64,000 bases of DNA. Origin: Agrocybe praecox. Its lineage: Eukaryota; Basidiomycota; Agaricomycetes; Agaricales; Agrocybaceae. The notes under the pieces are model-generated. The model was given only the letters and a program-made list of their open reading frames with translations. It searched no databases and was not told the origin of the DNA. Positions within the stretch are counted from its first letter, which is position 1. Each line of letters opens with the position of its first letter. Both the position numbers and the translations under genes were made by a program. Positions 19,657 to 31,900 of this stretch are shown here, one piece after another. The stretch is taken from NCBI GenBank assembly GCA_964017145.1, contig OZ024846.1, positions 3,224,001-3,288,000 of the forward strand, written 5' to 3'.

Positions 19657-21206
19657 CTTCCAAGCAATACTTTACACTGCCCCACTGATTCCTGGTGGAG
19701 TCCAGTGGAGTCCACATAGTCCTATGGAGTCCAGTGGATTGGCATGCTTTTTGTGCTGGATTCTACTGGAGTCTGGTGGACTCCATCCAGAATCCAGTCA
19801 AACTTTGTGGAAACTTGCTGTTTGCATGTTTTATGCAATGTCATTTTGTTTAAAAAACATAACATTCACATAAAACATAAGAATCACACAAAAAATCATA
19901 TGAAAAAGCGAAATTTAATTAATTAATTAAGAAATTTCATAATATACATGATTTGTAATATACTTCTATAATTATTTTTGATTAGAGAAAAATGGAGGGA
20001 GAGGATATGGAAAGAGGAGAGCAGAGGGAAGAGGAGATGGGAGGGGATAGGGCAGAGAGATGAGAAGAGGGTGGGGAGGAGGAAGGGGATGGGAAAGGAG
20101 GAACAGAGCGCTCAACCTGTCGACAGCGGCGGTGAGCGAGCAAACGGAGTACTTACCTCGTCGTCCTAAACGCCCCGCCTTGCCACGTCACACCCTTGCG
20201 CCCAACCCCGCCCCCTCGCGTTCGTCGGCTGGTTCGCTGGCAGCCTTCGTCGGTTTCGCCATGCGCGTCCGTCGTTATCGTCGTCGGCGTTATCGTGGTT
20301 CGCGGGGTCGTTGTCGGTGTGTCGTAGGCGTTGGCGTGACGTCGTTGCTCGTGTCGTCGTCGCCGTCGCGTCGTCATGGGCATGGCGTCGTTGTCGTCGA
20401 GTCGTCGTCGGAGTCGCCGTTGGAGCCGTCGCGGGCGTTGGCGTCGTCGTTGCTGACGTGCGTGCCGTTGCTGACGTGTGTGTCGCTGCTGACGTGCGTG
20501 TCGTCGTTGGCGTCGTGGTCGTCGTGTCGTCGTCGCTGTGTTGTCGTCGGCGTCGTCGTTGGTGTCTGTCGTCGTCGTCGTTCGCGTCACCGCCGTCGTT
20601 CGTGTTGTCGTTGGCGTTCGCGGTGTCGTCGTCGTTGGCGTGTTCGTCGTCATGGGCGTCGTCGTTGGCGTTGCGGCGTGGTGGAGACCGGACGTGGTGG
20701 TGACGGACGGTGGATGGATGGTGGTGGTAGTGGTAAGAAGCAAGGAAAGAGTGATGACGCGGCCAGGGCAGCGGGTTGTGGCTGTGCCGGCAATTTCCGA
20801 AGCGGCCCGAACGTCTATTTTAGGAATTTTGCAGAAACTGTTGTTTGTATGTCACAACGGACCTCCTAAAATTGTGAAAAAATCCTAAAATATTCAAAAT
20901 ATATTTATCAAACATTAAATATGACGTAATATGTTACGGTTTTGGCGGAAATGACGAAATAACCATAATAAAATAAAATAAAACATATTATTGTCCAGAT
21001 TGAGTCCAGATTGAGTCCAGATTGAGTCCAGTCCACCATATTCCGGTGCCGAGTCCAGTATAAGCCTCAGTCCACCCCCAATCCAGGTGGAGTCCAGTAC
21101 TTGAGCTTGGCTGGGGCTACCAGCCATTTGGAAAAGTGCAAAAAGCACCGGACTCCACTGGACTCCGTCAGGAATCAGTGGGGCAGTGTAAAGCCCTCCT
21201 TCCAAG
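19657..21206. mobile_element. Second non-autonomous hAT-type element, 1534 bp
   Basis: The element runs 19665-21198 and is flanked by CTTCCAAG at 19657-19664 and 21199-21206. The ends are inverted copies sharing CTTTACACTGCCCCACTG and more, about 45 bp with two mismatches. The outermost five bases (CAATA and, inverted, GAGGG) look like degraded CAGGG. Subterminal regions are dense in the motif GGAGTCCAG and its complement. The interior holds a polypurine block and a GTC-rich tract shared with 9250-10080. No transposase is present; the long ORFs inside are composition artefacts. Confidence 0.85.
19900..20760 (+). repeat. Low-complexity dispersed repeat, copy 2
   Basis: This copy lies within the second hAT-type element. 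It has the same block order as the minus strand of 9250-10080: AT-rich start, polypurine run, a GTCGACAGCGGCGGTGAGCG core near 20120, then GTC/GTG trinucleotide repeats. Confidence 0.65.
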
Positions 21207-21775
21207 CGGTGTATATTTGGGAGTTTCAACGCTTGGAAAAGGGGGACGACGTAGTTCGTGTCTGCGCGTAGGTTCGATATGAGAACTGAAAGATTTCCGT
21301 GTGTGATAGGTCGCGGTCTCGGCGACGATTAAGTATTCCAGGGCTTTCGGTGAGCCCGTGAATGCATATAGCAAACGCTCTGTTCTTTTCATAGCTATCG
21401 AATAGCTTGCGTAATAAGTGAAGGTCGAGTATCTGTGATGGGACGACTATCTGATTGATTAGAGGATCCTGCAGGTCGTAGTAAGGGTGTATCGCAGGGG
21501 TCTGCAGTTGTAAGGAATACATTGTACCGCCAGCCTAAGATGTAAGGTTGATAGTCAAGTGGTGGTGCGACTGCTGGGTTGGGAACGAACAGAGGATGAA
21601 TGTAAATATTGGTGGATGTACTGATAACGGACCTGACCTTGTTTTCTTTTCCCTTACGGTATGTGGTTTATAAAACATTGTGGGAAAAAAACTTCTTTCG
21701 AATGTATTACTATCAATGTGTCTACTGCGACAGTAGTACAACCGTCATGCTGACCGAGACTCCTCGCGTTGGAAA

Positions 21776-22532
21776 TTAAAGTGGCCAAGCTTTTGTGGTA
21801 TAAAGAACCTCGGACATCCATATGTCTCCTGATATGTTATGGATAGTCATTTGATACAGATCGTCGAAGGCAATCCCACGTATGCCAATGTGATATTCTG
21901 TAACATCATCCTTTGTATAATCGATCCTATCTTTATTTATGTTAAGAAATTTATAGAACTGCTCGGTAACAGCTTTGAAGAGCTCGAGACGGGTGATTTG
22001 ACCCCCGTTTATATCGATGTTAAAAGCCCTTCCGGGGTATCCAGGCCACTTGAAAAATAATTATCAGTTTAATTATTTGGTGTACGATGGCGGCAAACTT
22101 ACTGACCTCGATCTTGAGCTGGAACGTCCTTCCTGACTCTGGCCGGCCGTACTCCAACAAGGGTTGATCATTACCATTTTCAATCACAGCACAATCATAT
22201 CGTATGTCATCCATCTTGATAATTGATTTCCTAATAGGACAAACTTCGATAGCTTCCTGATACGTGTACCCAGCCTTGAAACCCCTTTGTGGAAGGGCTA
22301 TCTGGTTTGATGATTTGATCGGTTTTTGGATGCATTTGTGCCTAGGAACTTCAGTGATAGTGTGTGTCATTTTTCTTGGTGATTTTAGAGTCGCAAAACA
22401 GCGTCTTGAGGAAATGAGAAAGGCGAGGGGAATTTCTTCAAACCTTTTCATCATCGAGACTTTATATACCGTATCATGATCTAACGCATTGTCCACCAGA
22501 AGAAAACTGAGGCCCAACACTGAATGTGGCAT
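21776..22532 (-). CDS. Unknown protein, two exons, 232 residues
   Basis: Exon 1 is 22532-22107 and exon 2 is 22048-21776, joined over a 58-base intron with donor GTCAGT and acceptor CAAG. The frame is preserved exactly (426 + 273 bases, stop TAA 21776-21778). The two exons join smoothly as GRTFQLKIE followed by WPGYPGRAFNIDINGG. Exon 2 reads like the end of a compact globular domain, with an aromatic and amphipathic pattern. I do not recognise a family. There is no signal peptide or membrane segment. Translation could instead start at the ATG at 22372, since the first 53 residues look less protein-like. The gene stands alone. Confidence 0.6.
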
Positions 22533-23364
22533 TTGTGTCTGCCATACACCTGAGCCGATAAATGAGGAACTTGATTTCTACAATGTATGTTAACCCAATG
22601 CACGCTGTATCCCAAAATAATTCTTCAAAGTTGAGCCAAGCAAGGACGCCACTCAGGTCCCGTGGTGACCGAAGATTACTCCTCTACCAGATACCTTACA
22701 GTCGCTAACTCTCCGATGTGGTTATTGGGTTAGAGAGTCCTAAGTCCTAAGTATCGGGGATCAAAAAATGCAGCCTTTAAACGCTATGTGCTTTCTAAAT
22801 CTTGTATTGGTGTTCTAAAATTAGCAATCATAAGATTTTTTTTTTGTCAAATAAAAGTATTCCAGTTTTATGTGCTAAAAACATCTCGGTATCGATCAGT
22901 GTTCCTGATGATGAGATAACAAGCCCTGTCAAATTCCACCCGCACCTCACGGATCCGTGATCAGTAGTAAGTACCGTAAGCGCTGTACAAGCACTGCTCC
23001 TTTTGATTTTATAAAGGGCGTAAGGTTACATATAGTTCAAAAAGATTCGTCTCTTCGTATATAAATGAGAGAGAACATCCAGAGCCAATTGACTGTACAC
23101 CAAGGGAGACCAACAATCCAAGAGCATGATTTTCGAGCTCAGCGCTTATGCGCGGAACATTTAGAGATGACATATGTGAGCTTAAAAATCTATATATATA
23201 ACATACAATTCTCACGCATGACGTATCCAGGGTGAATACCTTGGGACCCGACAAGTTTCATTCGAAATACTTAATGAGCGTTGGTGTATTCTGGATCTCT
23301 GCTCTTATTTCCATCTAACTACCCGCAGATAGTTCTGCAGGAACTTCCTCTCGTTTTAACAACC
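22533..23364. other. No gene seen; probable promoter region
   Basis: The stretch lies between two genes that diverge from it. It contains a T-rich run at 22831-22840 and TATATATAAC near 23191. I see no coding pattern. Confidence 0.4.
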
Positions 23365-25305
23365 ATGAGGTCGCGTAGTTTACGTCTACTAAGCGTCCTC
23401 TATGCTCTGCAGCTCGCTCTCGTTGCCAGCTGTGAGATGATCAATCCCAGGCATGTAGTAGCTAAGAGGTTGGCAACAACTGCACCAACTACGTCTACGT
23501 CTGGTACTCCAGAAGCTACTCTTCCTCCCCCTCTTCCTCAGACTGTGACATCGATTCCGGCTGCTTCTGGTACAGGCGTCCCAGCTTTGAATATCATCAG
23601 CTCAGGAATGCCCACTAGAACCCCGAAATCGGCTTCGACTACCTACACCCCAGGTGCATCGCCTCCCATATCTGGCGCACCTACCCTTCCTACACTGGTA
23701 ACAGCGGGCGAGTTGACTGACCATTCGCGTGTTCAATAAGCTGAGGTGTTGTTTTTTTAGCCGCCCTTCCAACATCGGCTTATCCCCCGGTCGACCATGT
23801 CCCTGATACATGTGAGTAGTATTATAGCTTGGATGCAATCTCCCATTGATTGATTGCGTGAATGCTTGTCTAGCATCTCCTCAGGTCCAAGAATGGTTAA
23901 AGGAGCTAGATGGATTCGATATCCCAGACCTTCAACCTACTATAAATGGAACATGTGACGGAGACCCCTTGTCTGCAGATGCTGCGAATCGTGGGTGGTG
24001 GACATGCGGTGGATATACACGGGACACAGGTCTGTCGCTACTCACTTATAATAATGTTCTCTTAATTAAGTTTTAATGTGACTGTTCTCTCATAGATATT
24101 GTTGCGTGTCCCGACAAATTTACGTGGGGCGTAAGGTGCGTTCGACAAGCGCGTCTACCGAATTTTTGTTGATTTCTGTCAAAAATAGCTTTGACGATGG
24201 GCCATCTCCTTATAGTAAGTACCATAGAACATGTTTCGGAGAGTCCTTGGCTGAATTTTTTCAAAATAGCACAGTAAAGATTTTTATTGGCAATTTGCGT
24301 AACCTTTACTAACCCGTGATCAGATACGTGCTGGACTTCCTTCAGCAGAAAAATATCTCAGCAACATTCTTCGTTGTCGGCTCCCGCATCGTGGAAAGAC
24401 CTCAGCTCCTGGTAGAAGAATACATGAACGGACATGAAATCAGTGTTCACACATGGTCACACAGCAAGGTATCTTCACACTCTTTCTCTGGACACAACAT
24501 TTTAAATAGCTTACTGTGAACCTTTAGGCGCTTACGAGTCTGACTAATGCTGAACTCGTTGCAGAGCTAGGGTGGACACGTCAGATCATTAAAGACGTTC
24601 TAGGCGTTACACCAACTACAATGCGTCCTCCATGGGGAGATATCGGTGCGCAGTCCTAGTCTCAATTAGCTTGAGGATTCTACAACTCACCCGTGCATCC
24701 GTAGACGATCGTGTTCGTGCTGTCTCGATGGCCATGGGCATGATTCCCGTAATTTGGAGCCGAAGCCCGTCTGGGAGCACCTTCGATACCAACGGTATGT
24801 AAAGCCCTGACTCGACTATCCGCCTCAGACTCTTACTTATCCTGCCGTAGATTGGAAAGTCGCCGGAGGTCAAGGAACTGGTCAAGACTCGTTTACCACC
24901 TTTGAGTCTATTCTGGATCAAGCATCTCAAATGGAAACGGGCTTCATCGTGCTACAACATGATCTCTTCGAAGTTACCGTCGACCTTGCCATCGGATATA
25001 CCTTGAATGCCGCATTGACTCACAGTCCGAAGTTCAACGTAAGTCATTTTTAGTTTTGACTGCACAAATGTTTAAAACCAATCGCGATTTAGCTCGAAGC
25101 CATTGGTCAATGCCAGAAGTTCCCAGCGGGGAATATGTATTTGGAAACTAATACGAACAAGACTTTCCCGTTCCCGAAGAACGGCGGGAACAGCACCAAC
25201 GCGGGGAAAAGTAGCGGATCAACTAACGTTACCCCAGGAAGCAGCACAATTGTGCTCTCTATGTTAACTATTGCCGCGCTTTCCATGGTTGGATTCTCTT
25301 TGTAA
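23365..25305 (+). CDS. CDA: Chitin deacetylase (CE4), secreted, GPI-anchor signal
   Basis: This enzyme removes acetyl groups from chitin to give chitosan in the cell wall. Ten exons fit: 23365-23653, 23761-23811, 23874-24029, 24096-24135, 24189-24218, 24324-24468, 24528-24645, 24705-24794, 24851-25038 and 25093-25305, giving 439 residues. All carbohydrate esterase 4 motifs are present: SFDDGPSPY with the metal-binding Asp, HTWSH with the two zinc histidines, RPPWGD, DWKVAGG and FIVLQHD. The N-terminus is a signal peptide, followed by a Ser/Thr/Pro-rich linker. The C-terminus is Asn/Ser/Thr-rich and then hydrophobic, as in GPI-anchored relatives. The first donor (GTGCAT at 23654) was chosen by phase over a better-looking GTAACA at 23698. 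The donor of exon 5 (GTACCA) is also weak. Terminal residues could differ. Confidence 0.93.
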
Positions 25306-26870
25306 GTGTTGGTAACTACACATGGTAGTGGATAGGACGTATATCTACTATACCGAATTACAGTGAAAGGACAAGAAAAATGGACTGGCAGATTCGTTTA
25401 TAAATAGGGTCCACTGATCTGATGGTAGTAGATCATCGATCATCGGTCGTATCGGCAATAATGCATAATTACTCAGTCAAGAGTGTGACTTGCAATAACT
25501 AGTTTTCCAACAAATATACGTTAGATGTATTAACTGAATAATATGTACAGTCGCCCTGTTAAGCTGTACATTATATATTCTACGTGACAAGTATAATGCA
25601 CCCATTTTAATAGCACGCATACTTTATTCGGTATAATCGCAGGTTGATGGGTCTAGGGTTTCTGAAACGAAGACCAGAATCCTCTGTAGCAGATATGTCT
25701 TTCGATTTCCTTCTCTTCGAAACAGCCAGCCTTGCTACCTTATAATCAATATACTCACCGCACAAGCACATAAATAATAGCGTGCAATTTGGCCCTTCAA
25801 GCAGATGGCAAAATGAGGCAATAAATATTAGGTATATATCTTGAGCATGAGTGGCCACTACTTATCTTATATCTTGAGTTTGACAGCGAGTCGACATTTT
25901 ACGTTTGGTGTAGGTGCCCTGGAAAACAGCGGCCTTCTGTCCCCATACCCCAAGATTTATGACAGAAGTTGATCTTGACTGAGGTCGCATGCAATAGTGG
26001 TAACGTTAATGCTACGATCGCATTGCCGCACCACTTCTGGGTCTGACTTGTACAACTCAACAAGTAATTAATGCCCCTTGACGGCATGGCGTTCTCGAGA
26101 GTTCTCTCTTCGTAAGACGTTACTGCTCTTCGCATGATAAAGTCGGAGACCTACCGTAAGCCAACGGGCGGATTCCATTCACGTCACGTGTAACAGGTAC
26201 GTACAGCTGTCGTTACCGTCCGCGCGCCATGCACTTTCCTGCAACTTTCCTAGGGTAAAACTCCATAATATAGTTGTCAGACACTTAGATATATTTTGAC
26301 AGCTCCCATTTCTCCTTGCGGTAACCCCCGAGTTGTTTAGGTGTTGCAGATTATTTCAAACGTATTCATAGAACACGGCTCGATATACCTCGGGGCAATC
26401 ATGATAACAGAATTCGAAGATCAGCCACTTTGGAAGGAAACGGGATGAAAACGACATGTAGATCCGAGTTCGGTGAAACTTCGAACTTCGGAGGCTTTGT
26501 TGGTGCTTTTAGCACGATTCTGCACCATATCTGCATGGCTCGCTACGCTTCTATATTTTAGCCCAACGTAGCGTACGGCTGATATCTCGTGAGATATCTG
26601 AAGGTCTACACTTGGACATATCGTTGCCTCTTGAGATAAATTTCTATATAGAGTGCCTTGTGCCCCCTAGTTTGGTAGATGATAGTCATGTGCCAAACGA
26701 TCTGATCGACGACTAATCCACATTCGAGAACGTTCCCTGGTTCAATGTCGTGCAAGCAAGCTGTATATAGAGCTTACGTCTATTGAGCTATCAAGTTCAT
26801 CTACCACCCAGGTCTCTGTATCTCTCCCACTCAAAACGTTGGAGTTCTTTCAACTCCATCCTCGTGACTT
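25306..26870. other. No gene seen; 3' flank and promoter region
   Basis: About 1.56 kb with only scattered short ORFs. TATATA at 26764-26769 lies about 100 bases before the next ATG and is a fair promoter candidate. No repeats or RNA genes were recognised. Confidence 0.4.
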
Positions 26871-27608
26871 ATGTCGTCATTACTATCGTCCCCACAATAC
26901 GAGAGTCTTATCAAGACGATGGACGATAGGTTTCAATCACAACCGAGGCTTAGGAATTTACTATCCGTCGATATAGCAAAAGAGCGAAATGAACGCTACT
27001 CGACGATCATGGTTGCACTACCTGAAGTTTATCATATATTATACCGAGAGATACCAACACACCTTACAGTCGCCGAGATGGTCCACCTATGGCGGAATCG
27101 ACATGCGACCAGTTGGCGAGTACACGTTGCGAAGGCAGCTCGAATCGGCATTTTTGGCGGAAATCGAGACAGCACACTCGATAACGAGCTCGATTCGGTG
27201 ACAGTAGCAATGCAGGAAGAATTCCCTATCATAGAGAATCTCCTGGTTCACATACATTGGACATCGATGCTCAAGTTCCCTTGTAGAGTCGTACAGAACT
27301 GTACAAATTTAAAGCTTTCGGCCATTGACATTTTGGGCGACCCAAGGCATGCAGAATTGCCTACATACATTGGAGAGGACGGAAAAGCGACTGTGGAGAC
27401 AGAGGTGGAAGTTGGCGAGGCAAACAGCGTGATCTATTTCTTGAAGTCAGTGGAATTCCTCGATTTCTTGAAAAATGTCAACAAGAAATCATTCGGTTTT
27501 GGGATTTTTAACATCCCTGCCAACTGGAGGACACGACGGGAGATCGAAAATTTGCACAAGAGCTGTGGAGTTTTTCGAAATTATGCACTGTATCAGGAAC
27601 ATCTTTAG
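26871..27608 (+). CDS. Unknown 245-residue protein, single exon
   Basis: Uninterrupted ORF from ATG 26871 to TAG 27606-27608, preceded by TATATA about 100 bases upstream. The sequence looks like a soluble globular protein of mixed helix and strand, with charged helices around residues 30-50 and 115-130 and no low-complexity region. I see no signal peptide, membrane helix or known catalytic motif. It does not carry the usual F-box pattern, although its style (short Leu- and Trp-containing strands) is similar to the F-box-like genes of this fungus. It stands alone, with the MITE about 200 bases downstream. Confidence 0.6.
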   Translation: MSSLLSSPQYESLIKTMDDRFQSQPRLRNLLSVDIAKERNERYSTIMVALPEVYHILYREIPTHLTVAEMVHLWRNRHATSWRVHVAKAARIGIFGGNRDSTLDNELDSVTVAMQEEFPIIENLLVHIHWTSMLKFPCRVVQNCTNLKLSAIDILGDPRHAELPTYIGEDGKATVETEVEVGEANSVIYFLKSVEFLDFLKNVNKKSFGFGIFNIPANWRTRREIENLHKSCGVFRNYALYQEHL

Positions 27609-27803
27609 TATATCGACTGTAGTAATTTCTTTTGATACGTATTATCTTTCTACTGTCACGAGTAGCTCATGTACAGTAACATGTATATAGACTAAGATAC
27701 TCAGGCAATTCTCTGCGGATTAGGTAGACTTCTTGGAATATTTTTGAACTTCTTAAACTCATGCCAACCTCAGACTAGGCATTGATAGGGTGTACAATGG
27801 ATA

Positions 27804-28391
27804 TACTGTAGAGGAGTGCATGGTGGCGACCGGCCGAAGGTGCGTTACGGTTTCAAGTTAGCGACCGGGGGTCCAGTATGCGTTACGAAACTAAAAATAA
27901 GCGACGACCGTATTAGTAGGATCCTACTAATGATTGCTTCTTGCAGATTATTTTACTCAAGAGTACCTAGAAATATGTAACCTAGAAATATGTAAACTCC
28001 CGCAATTATTATTCATTCAAATATTACTTTCCATTTCAAAGAAGCAATGCTTTCAACTTAACGGCGAATTTTTGCGGTACTTAAATCTCTGAGATTTTTG
28101 AACTTTAATATGTACTAGCTGCAACCATAACAATCCCCCTATTGCCTAGTGTACCGCATGCTCACACCATGGCGTATAGAGACAATGGAACGAGCTGGGA
28201 TGAATTGTTACAGTTGTATTAGCACAGAAAACATGTTTTTTTTTTGGGAATAAATGAGCGGAAACATCGAGAAAAGTGATGGTCCGGCGGTAGCGACCAG
28301 GCCTGCGTTACGCGTTACGAACCTATCAATTAGGCGACCATTTTGGAGGTGCGTTATGCGTTACGTCGCCACCATACACTCCTCTACAGTA
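27804..28391. mobile_element. MITE with TA target site, 584 bp
   Basis: The element runs 27806-28389. Its ends are inverted copies of CTGTAGAGGAGTGYATGGTG, continuing GGCGAC, with one mismatch in 25 bases. TA flanks both sides (27804-27805 and 28390-28391), as for Tc1/mariner-type elements. Subterminal regions repeat GCGTTACG several times in both halves. No transposase is encoded. Confidence 0.75.
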
Positions 28392-28959
28392 GTTTGTCAT
28401 GAATTGAGTTTAGCATGTCAAATCATATTTGACCACTATGAATAGCTGATAAAAAGGAACTTCTCTTTTCACTTTCTGGTCTTTTGTGCACTCTTTCCTA
28501 TCCTGAAGCCCCTAACAAACGTGCATGTGTAGAGACGCGCCACGTCCACGCGGTCGTGCCGAAATGTATGTACCCGATAGCCGGTATCAAATGACGACAC
28601 GATGTTGTGACCAATCTGTGACGCCTCGTGTTCTTTCCTGTAACGGGTTTCTCCCCGTTCTGGTGCTACACTCTACACTTCCTGTTCGGTTTTACTTGTC
28701 ATCCTTGTTTATTTTTCTTGCTTTTTGTATTTTCTTTTCTTCTTTACACGGGTCTCCTGAAAAGCATGCTTTAGGGTGGCTTTATTTGATATCTAGGAAC
28801 TTGAACACATCTTGGACGAATCGCAGGATTTATTTGCTGTTATCTATCCACCTTTTTATCCAAGCAAAACGATTGGATTTACAGGATCGTTTTGACTCTT
28901 TTGATTCTCTCTCAAATTTGCCCGAAATCTGAACAACTATATCCAAAATTCAATCATAA
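28392..28959. other. Pyrimidine-rich promoter and 5' leader
   Basis: T/C-rich DNA precedes the SAM/coiled-coil gene, typical for leaders of expressed basidiomycete genes. No separate gene is seen; the ORF at 28525-28932 is short and unlike protein. Confidence 0.35.
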
Positions 28960-31900
28960 ATGGCCTCAAATCCTCAACAAATACCACTTCCTGGTTCACA
29001 TCCCATTTCACGACCATCCTCCGCTGCTTCGGCGTCTAATTCTCCCTCTAATTCTCCCACTAACTCGCGATTTTCTTTCCCAACTCGCCCTGCATCCTCT
29101 CTTACCTCCCATCAACAACACCATTACTCTCCCCAGAAACCTCGGCATACTCAGCCAAATCCTCATCCATACGCGATAAAGACGACCTCGACAGCGTTAC
29201 TTTCAAGGTCGTCGTCGACTTCGTCTCATTCATCAGTTAACTCGCCTTCGCTGAATGGTGTTCCAAGCGAAGGACATGGGAACGTATTGTATCAGGAGAG
29301 ACATAGATATGTTCCTCCTTCCCCTTCTACAAGCGATAGAGAAGGGAATGGATCTCCGGTGAAAGAAACCAAAAGACACCGGTATAGTAGGAGCTTAACT
29401 GATGGACCGGTACCCTTGCCTCCACCACCTGGCGCGAGCTCGGGAGAACAACAACGACCAGGCTATGGACATGGACATTCAAGGTCGCAGGACATCTCAG
29501 CATCTGTTACGTCTCCGACGTCGTACTTCGGTAATACAAATGTAAATGGATATTCTGACACCTCCCCTTCGCCAACACCTGACCATGGTCAAGGTCATAG
29601 GAGGCACAGGAGAGAGTCAACGGAAGACTTTCAGTTTCCTCGAGTGCTTTCTCACAATAATAACAACAACGACAACGAAACATTCAATGTCGACTCCGGG
29701 ATGCATGCCTCTAATTTTAATTCAATAACATACACCAACTCAGACCCAAACCCCGACCCAAAGACGTGGACTGCACAGCAACTTGCTGCATATCTCTTGC
29801 TGGAGGATATTTCGTCTGGAGAGGATATGGAAAGCATCGCTGAATATGTTAGGGAGAAGGGTTTGTCAGGCAGGTCCTTTTTAAGAATTTCAGAGGGTGA
29901 CTTGGATAGGTGGGTGCTTATTCTTCTTTCTTGATTACTTCATTTTGTTGCTATTTTAATTCTCGCACATGTACTTTTCTCATCTTTTAATCTGTCTCTT
30001 TTCATGTTTCCTAAAATTTCCTAGTCTCTTTTGCTCAAATGCCCGCAATTGCTAACGTATTTCTGTTATTTAGCCTTCCGGAGAATGCCAGGCAATCGCT
30101 CCTTGCCGCATCTCGTTCCCTACGCCAGCGTTCTTTACGTGGCCGTATCCTTGGTTCTTCCTCTATCGACGGAATGCCAACAACGGCTTCCGTGCCTGTT
30201 TCGAGGCAAAACACAGGGTCATCTCAGGCTGACGAGTTACTATCCGGAGAAGATGACTTCAATCCTTCATTCCTCGCCACAACTACGGGTAGTATCACCA
30301 TCAAGAGGAGAAACGGCGTCAGGCCAAAGAAGGGTCTGAAGGTCAGGTCTAGGGATAGGACTCAAAGCGATGCGAGTGATTCATCCGTATCGTCGAATGC
30401 CAGCGACGTTTCAACTACCAGCAAGATTAAGACTGGAAGCGGAAATGGGAGAGTACGCGATATCATTTCTTCTTTGGAGGGGAAGTTGAGCGGAAGTGGT
30501 GTGGAGGAAGAAGGTAGCGCGTCTGAGAGCGGTCCCGAGAAGCTACGATCTTCGTCCCCTGTGAAACCATCAGGTGGGGAAAAGAAGAGAACGTTACCCC
30601 AGCGTGGTGGTGTCGTTGATCTTTTCTCGTCGACAGAGCCTTCTGTACCTGATAAAGAGGGCACAAATGGACAACAAGAAGTCAAAGAGGACGACAAAGA
30701 CACACTTATCCAAGGCCTTGCGAGGAAGAATGTCAATGGACGAGAACCCAGGATGCTACCTTTTCCGCCTAATGTTCCTCCACAGACACACGGACATCAT
30801 CATATTCCTCCGTCGGCATCGTTCCCTACATCACCAGGTTTCCCGGCTCAGCAACAACCTTTGAATCCTAGTTTTCAACAACAGTCACATCAGTATTCAT
30901 ACGCGCTACAGCAACATCAGCATGGACATGGACATCATCTCACGCCGACGCATACCGGTGCTGGATACGCTTTACCTTTGAGCCCGAACGCCACAGGGTC
31001 TGGAGGAGACTACGAACTTGGATTCAGGTCACCCCCTGGTGGAATGCAGGTACCACCCAATCAACTTAGGAACACCAGTCCAAGCGATGTAGCCACATAC
31101 GTGGTGCGACACGGTAATTCCCCCTCCAATTCTCCTGCATTAGGTGGCCCTCCAGGGAGTGCCAACGGCGGTGGAAACGGTCAATCAAGACTCCTACCCT
31201 ACCCACCTGTGGTTGGACATGCCGTCATGCATCATCCGAGACCAAGGAAAGTAGGCGGTGGTGTCGTTTCTGGGTTAGGGATTGGTAGCGAGTCTGGGGT
31301 CGAGGGAGAGTCGGGTGTCGAAGCTGGGGATGAGGCTGATATTAGCAACAGTGTAACTGCCGATGCCGGAGGAGAAACGAGCACAAGCCAGAGTGGGATT
31401 GATGCCTGGGAGACTGCACTTGAGAGTCCTGCTAAGTCGGAGGGCGCAGGGAACGACGATACAGACGCCACAGGAACGGACGACACGAAGTCGACTGCTC
31501 TCCCTTCCACGGAAAATAAGGAAGCGGAGGAAGAACCCAGCATGGAAGACCTCCTTTCTCGCTCGCACCAAAATCTCACTGAATTCAGCACCCCACCACA
31601 CAAAGGTATCTCGGGCGTTGATGCCTGGGAGATGGAATTGGGAGATACCGTCAAACGGATTGGCTCTGGCTCTTCCAACCGGGTTAGTGTTAGAGTGAAA
31701 CCAAGGAACATTGACAGCCAAAGGCGAAAGAGTAGTCTAGGCTTCGGCGGTACGAATGGAAAGGCAGCTTCCGGTGGTATTATGGGATTGTTCGAGGGTG
31801 CTAAAGACGATGCGAAAGACGAGCAACAAGGAAGGAAGGACAAAGCTCAGAAGGAGAAGGAGGAAGCTCTCCAACGCCGAGAAACCGACCTTACAAACCG

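Larger units (their letters stand above)
19111..21522 (-). pseudogene. F-box/LRR-type gene remnant split by a hAT-type element
   Basis: Minus-strand sequence on both sides of the inserted element (19665-21198) joins across one copy of the 8-bp target site into a continuous open frame. That frame runs from about 21330 to a TGA at 19433, leaving out the element. It includes NLRADTNYVVPLFQALKLPN before and NRFRYSGTVVDNFSSNGFVQ after the insertion. The style, with Leu-rich strands and an SGTVVDNFS-like block, resembles the C-terminal half of Agaricomycete F-box proteins. Upstream (21330-21522) and downstream (19111-19430) further protein-like segments occur in other frames, so the gene has shifted frame or lost introns. 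It is broken in any case by the 1.5-kb insertion. Confidence 0.5.

Noticed and set aside
20060..20888. Arg/Val/Ser-rich ORFs of 116-269 codons inside the second hAT-type element
   Set aside because: Open in several frames because of GTC repeats; no transposase motif.
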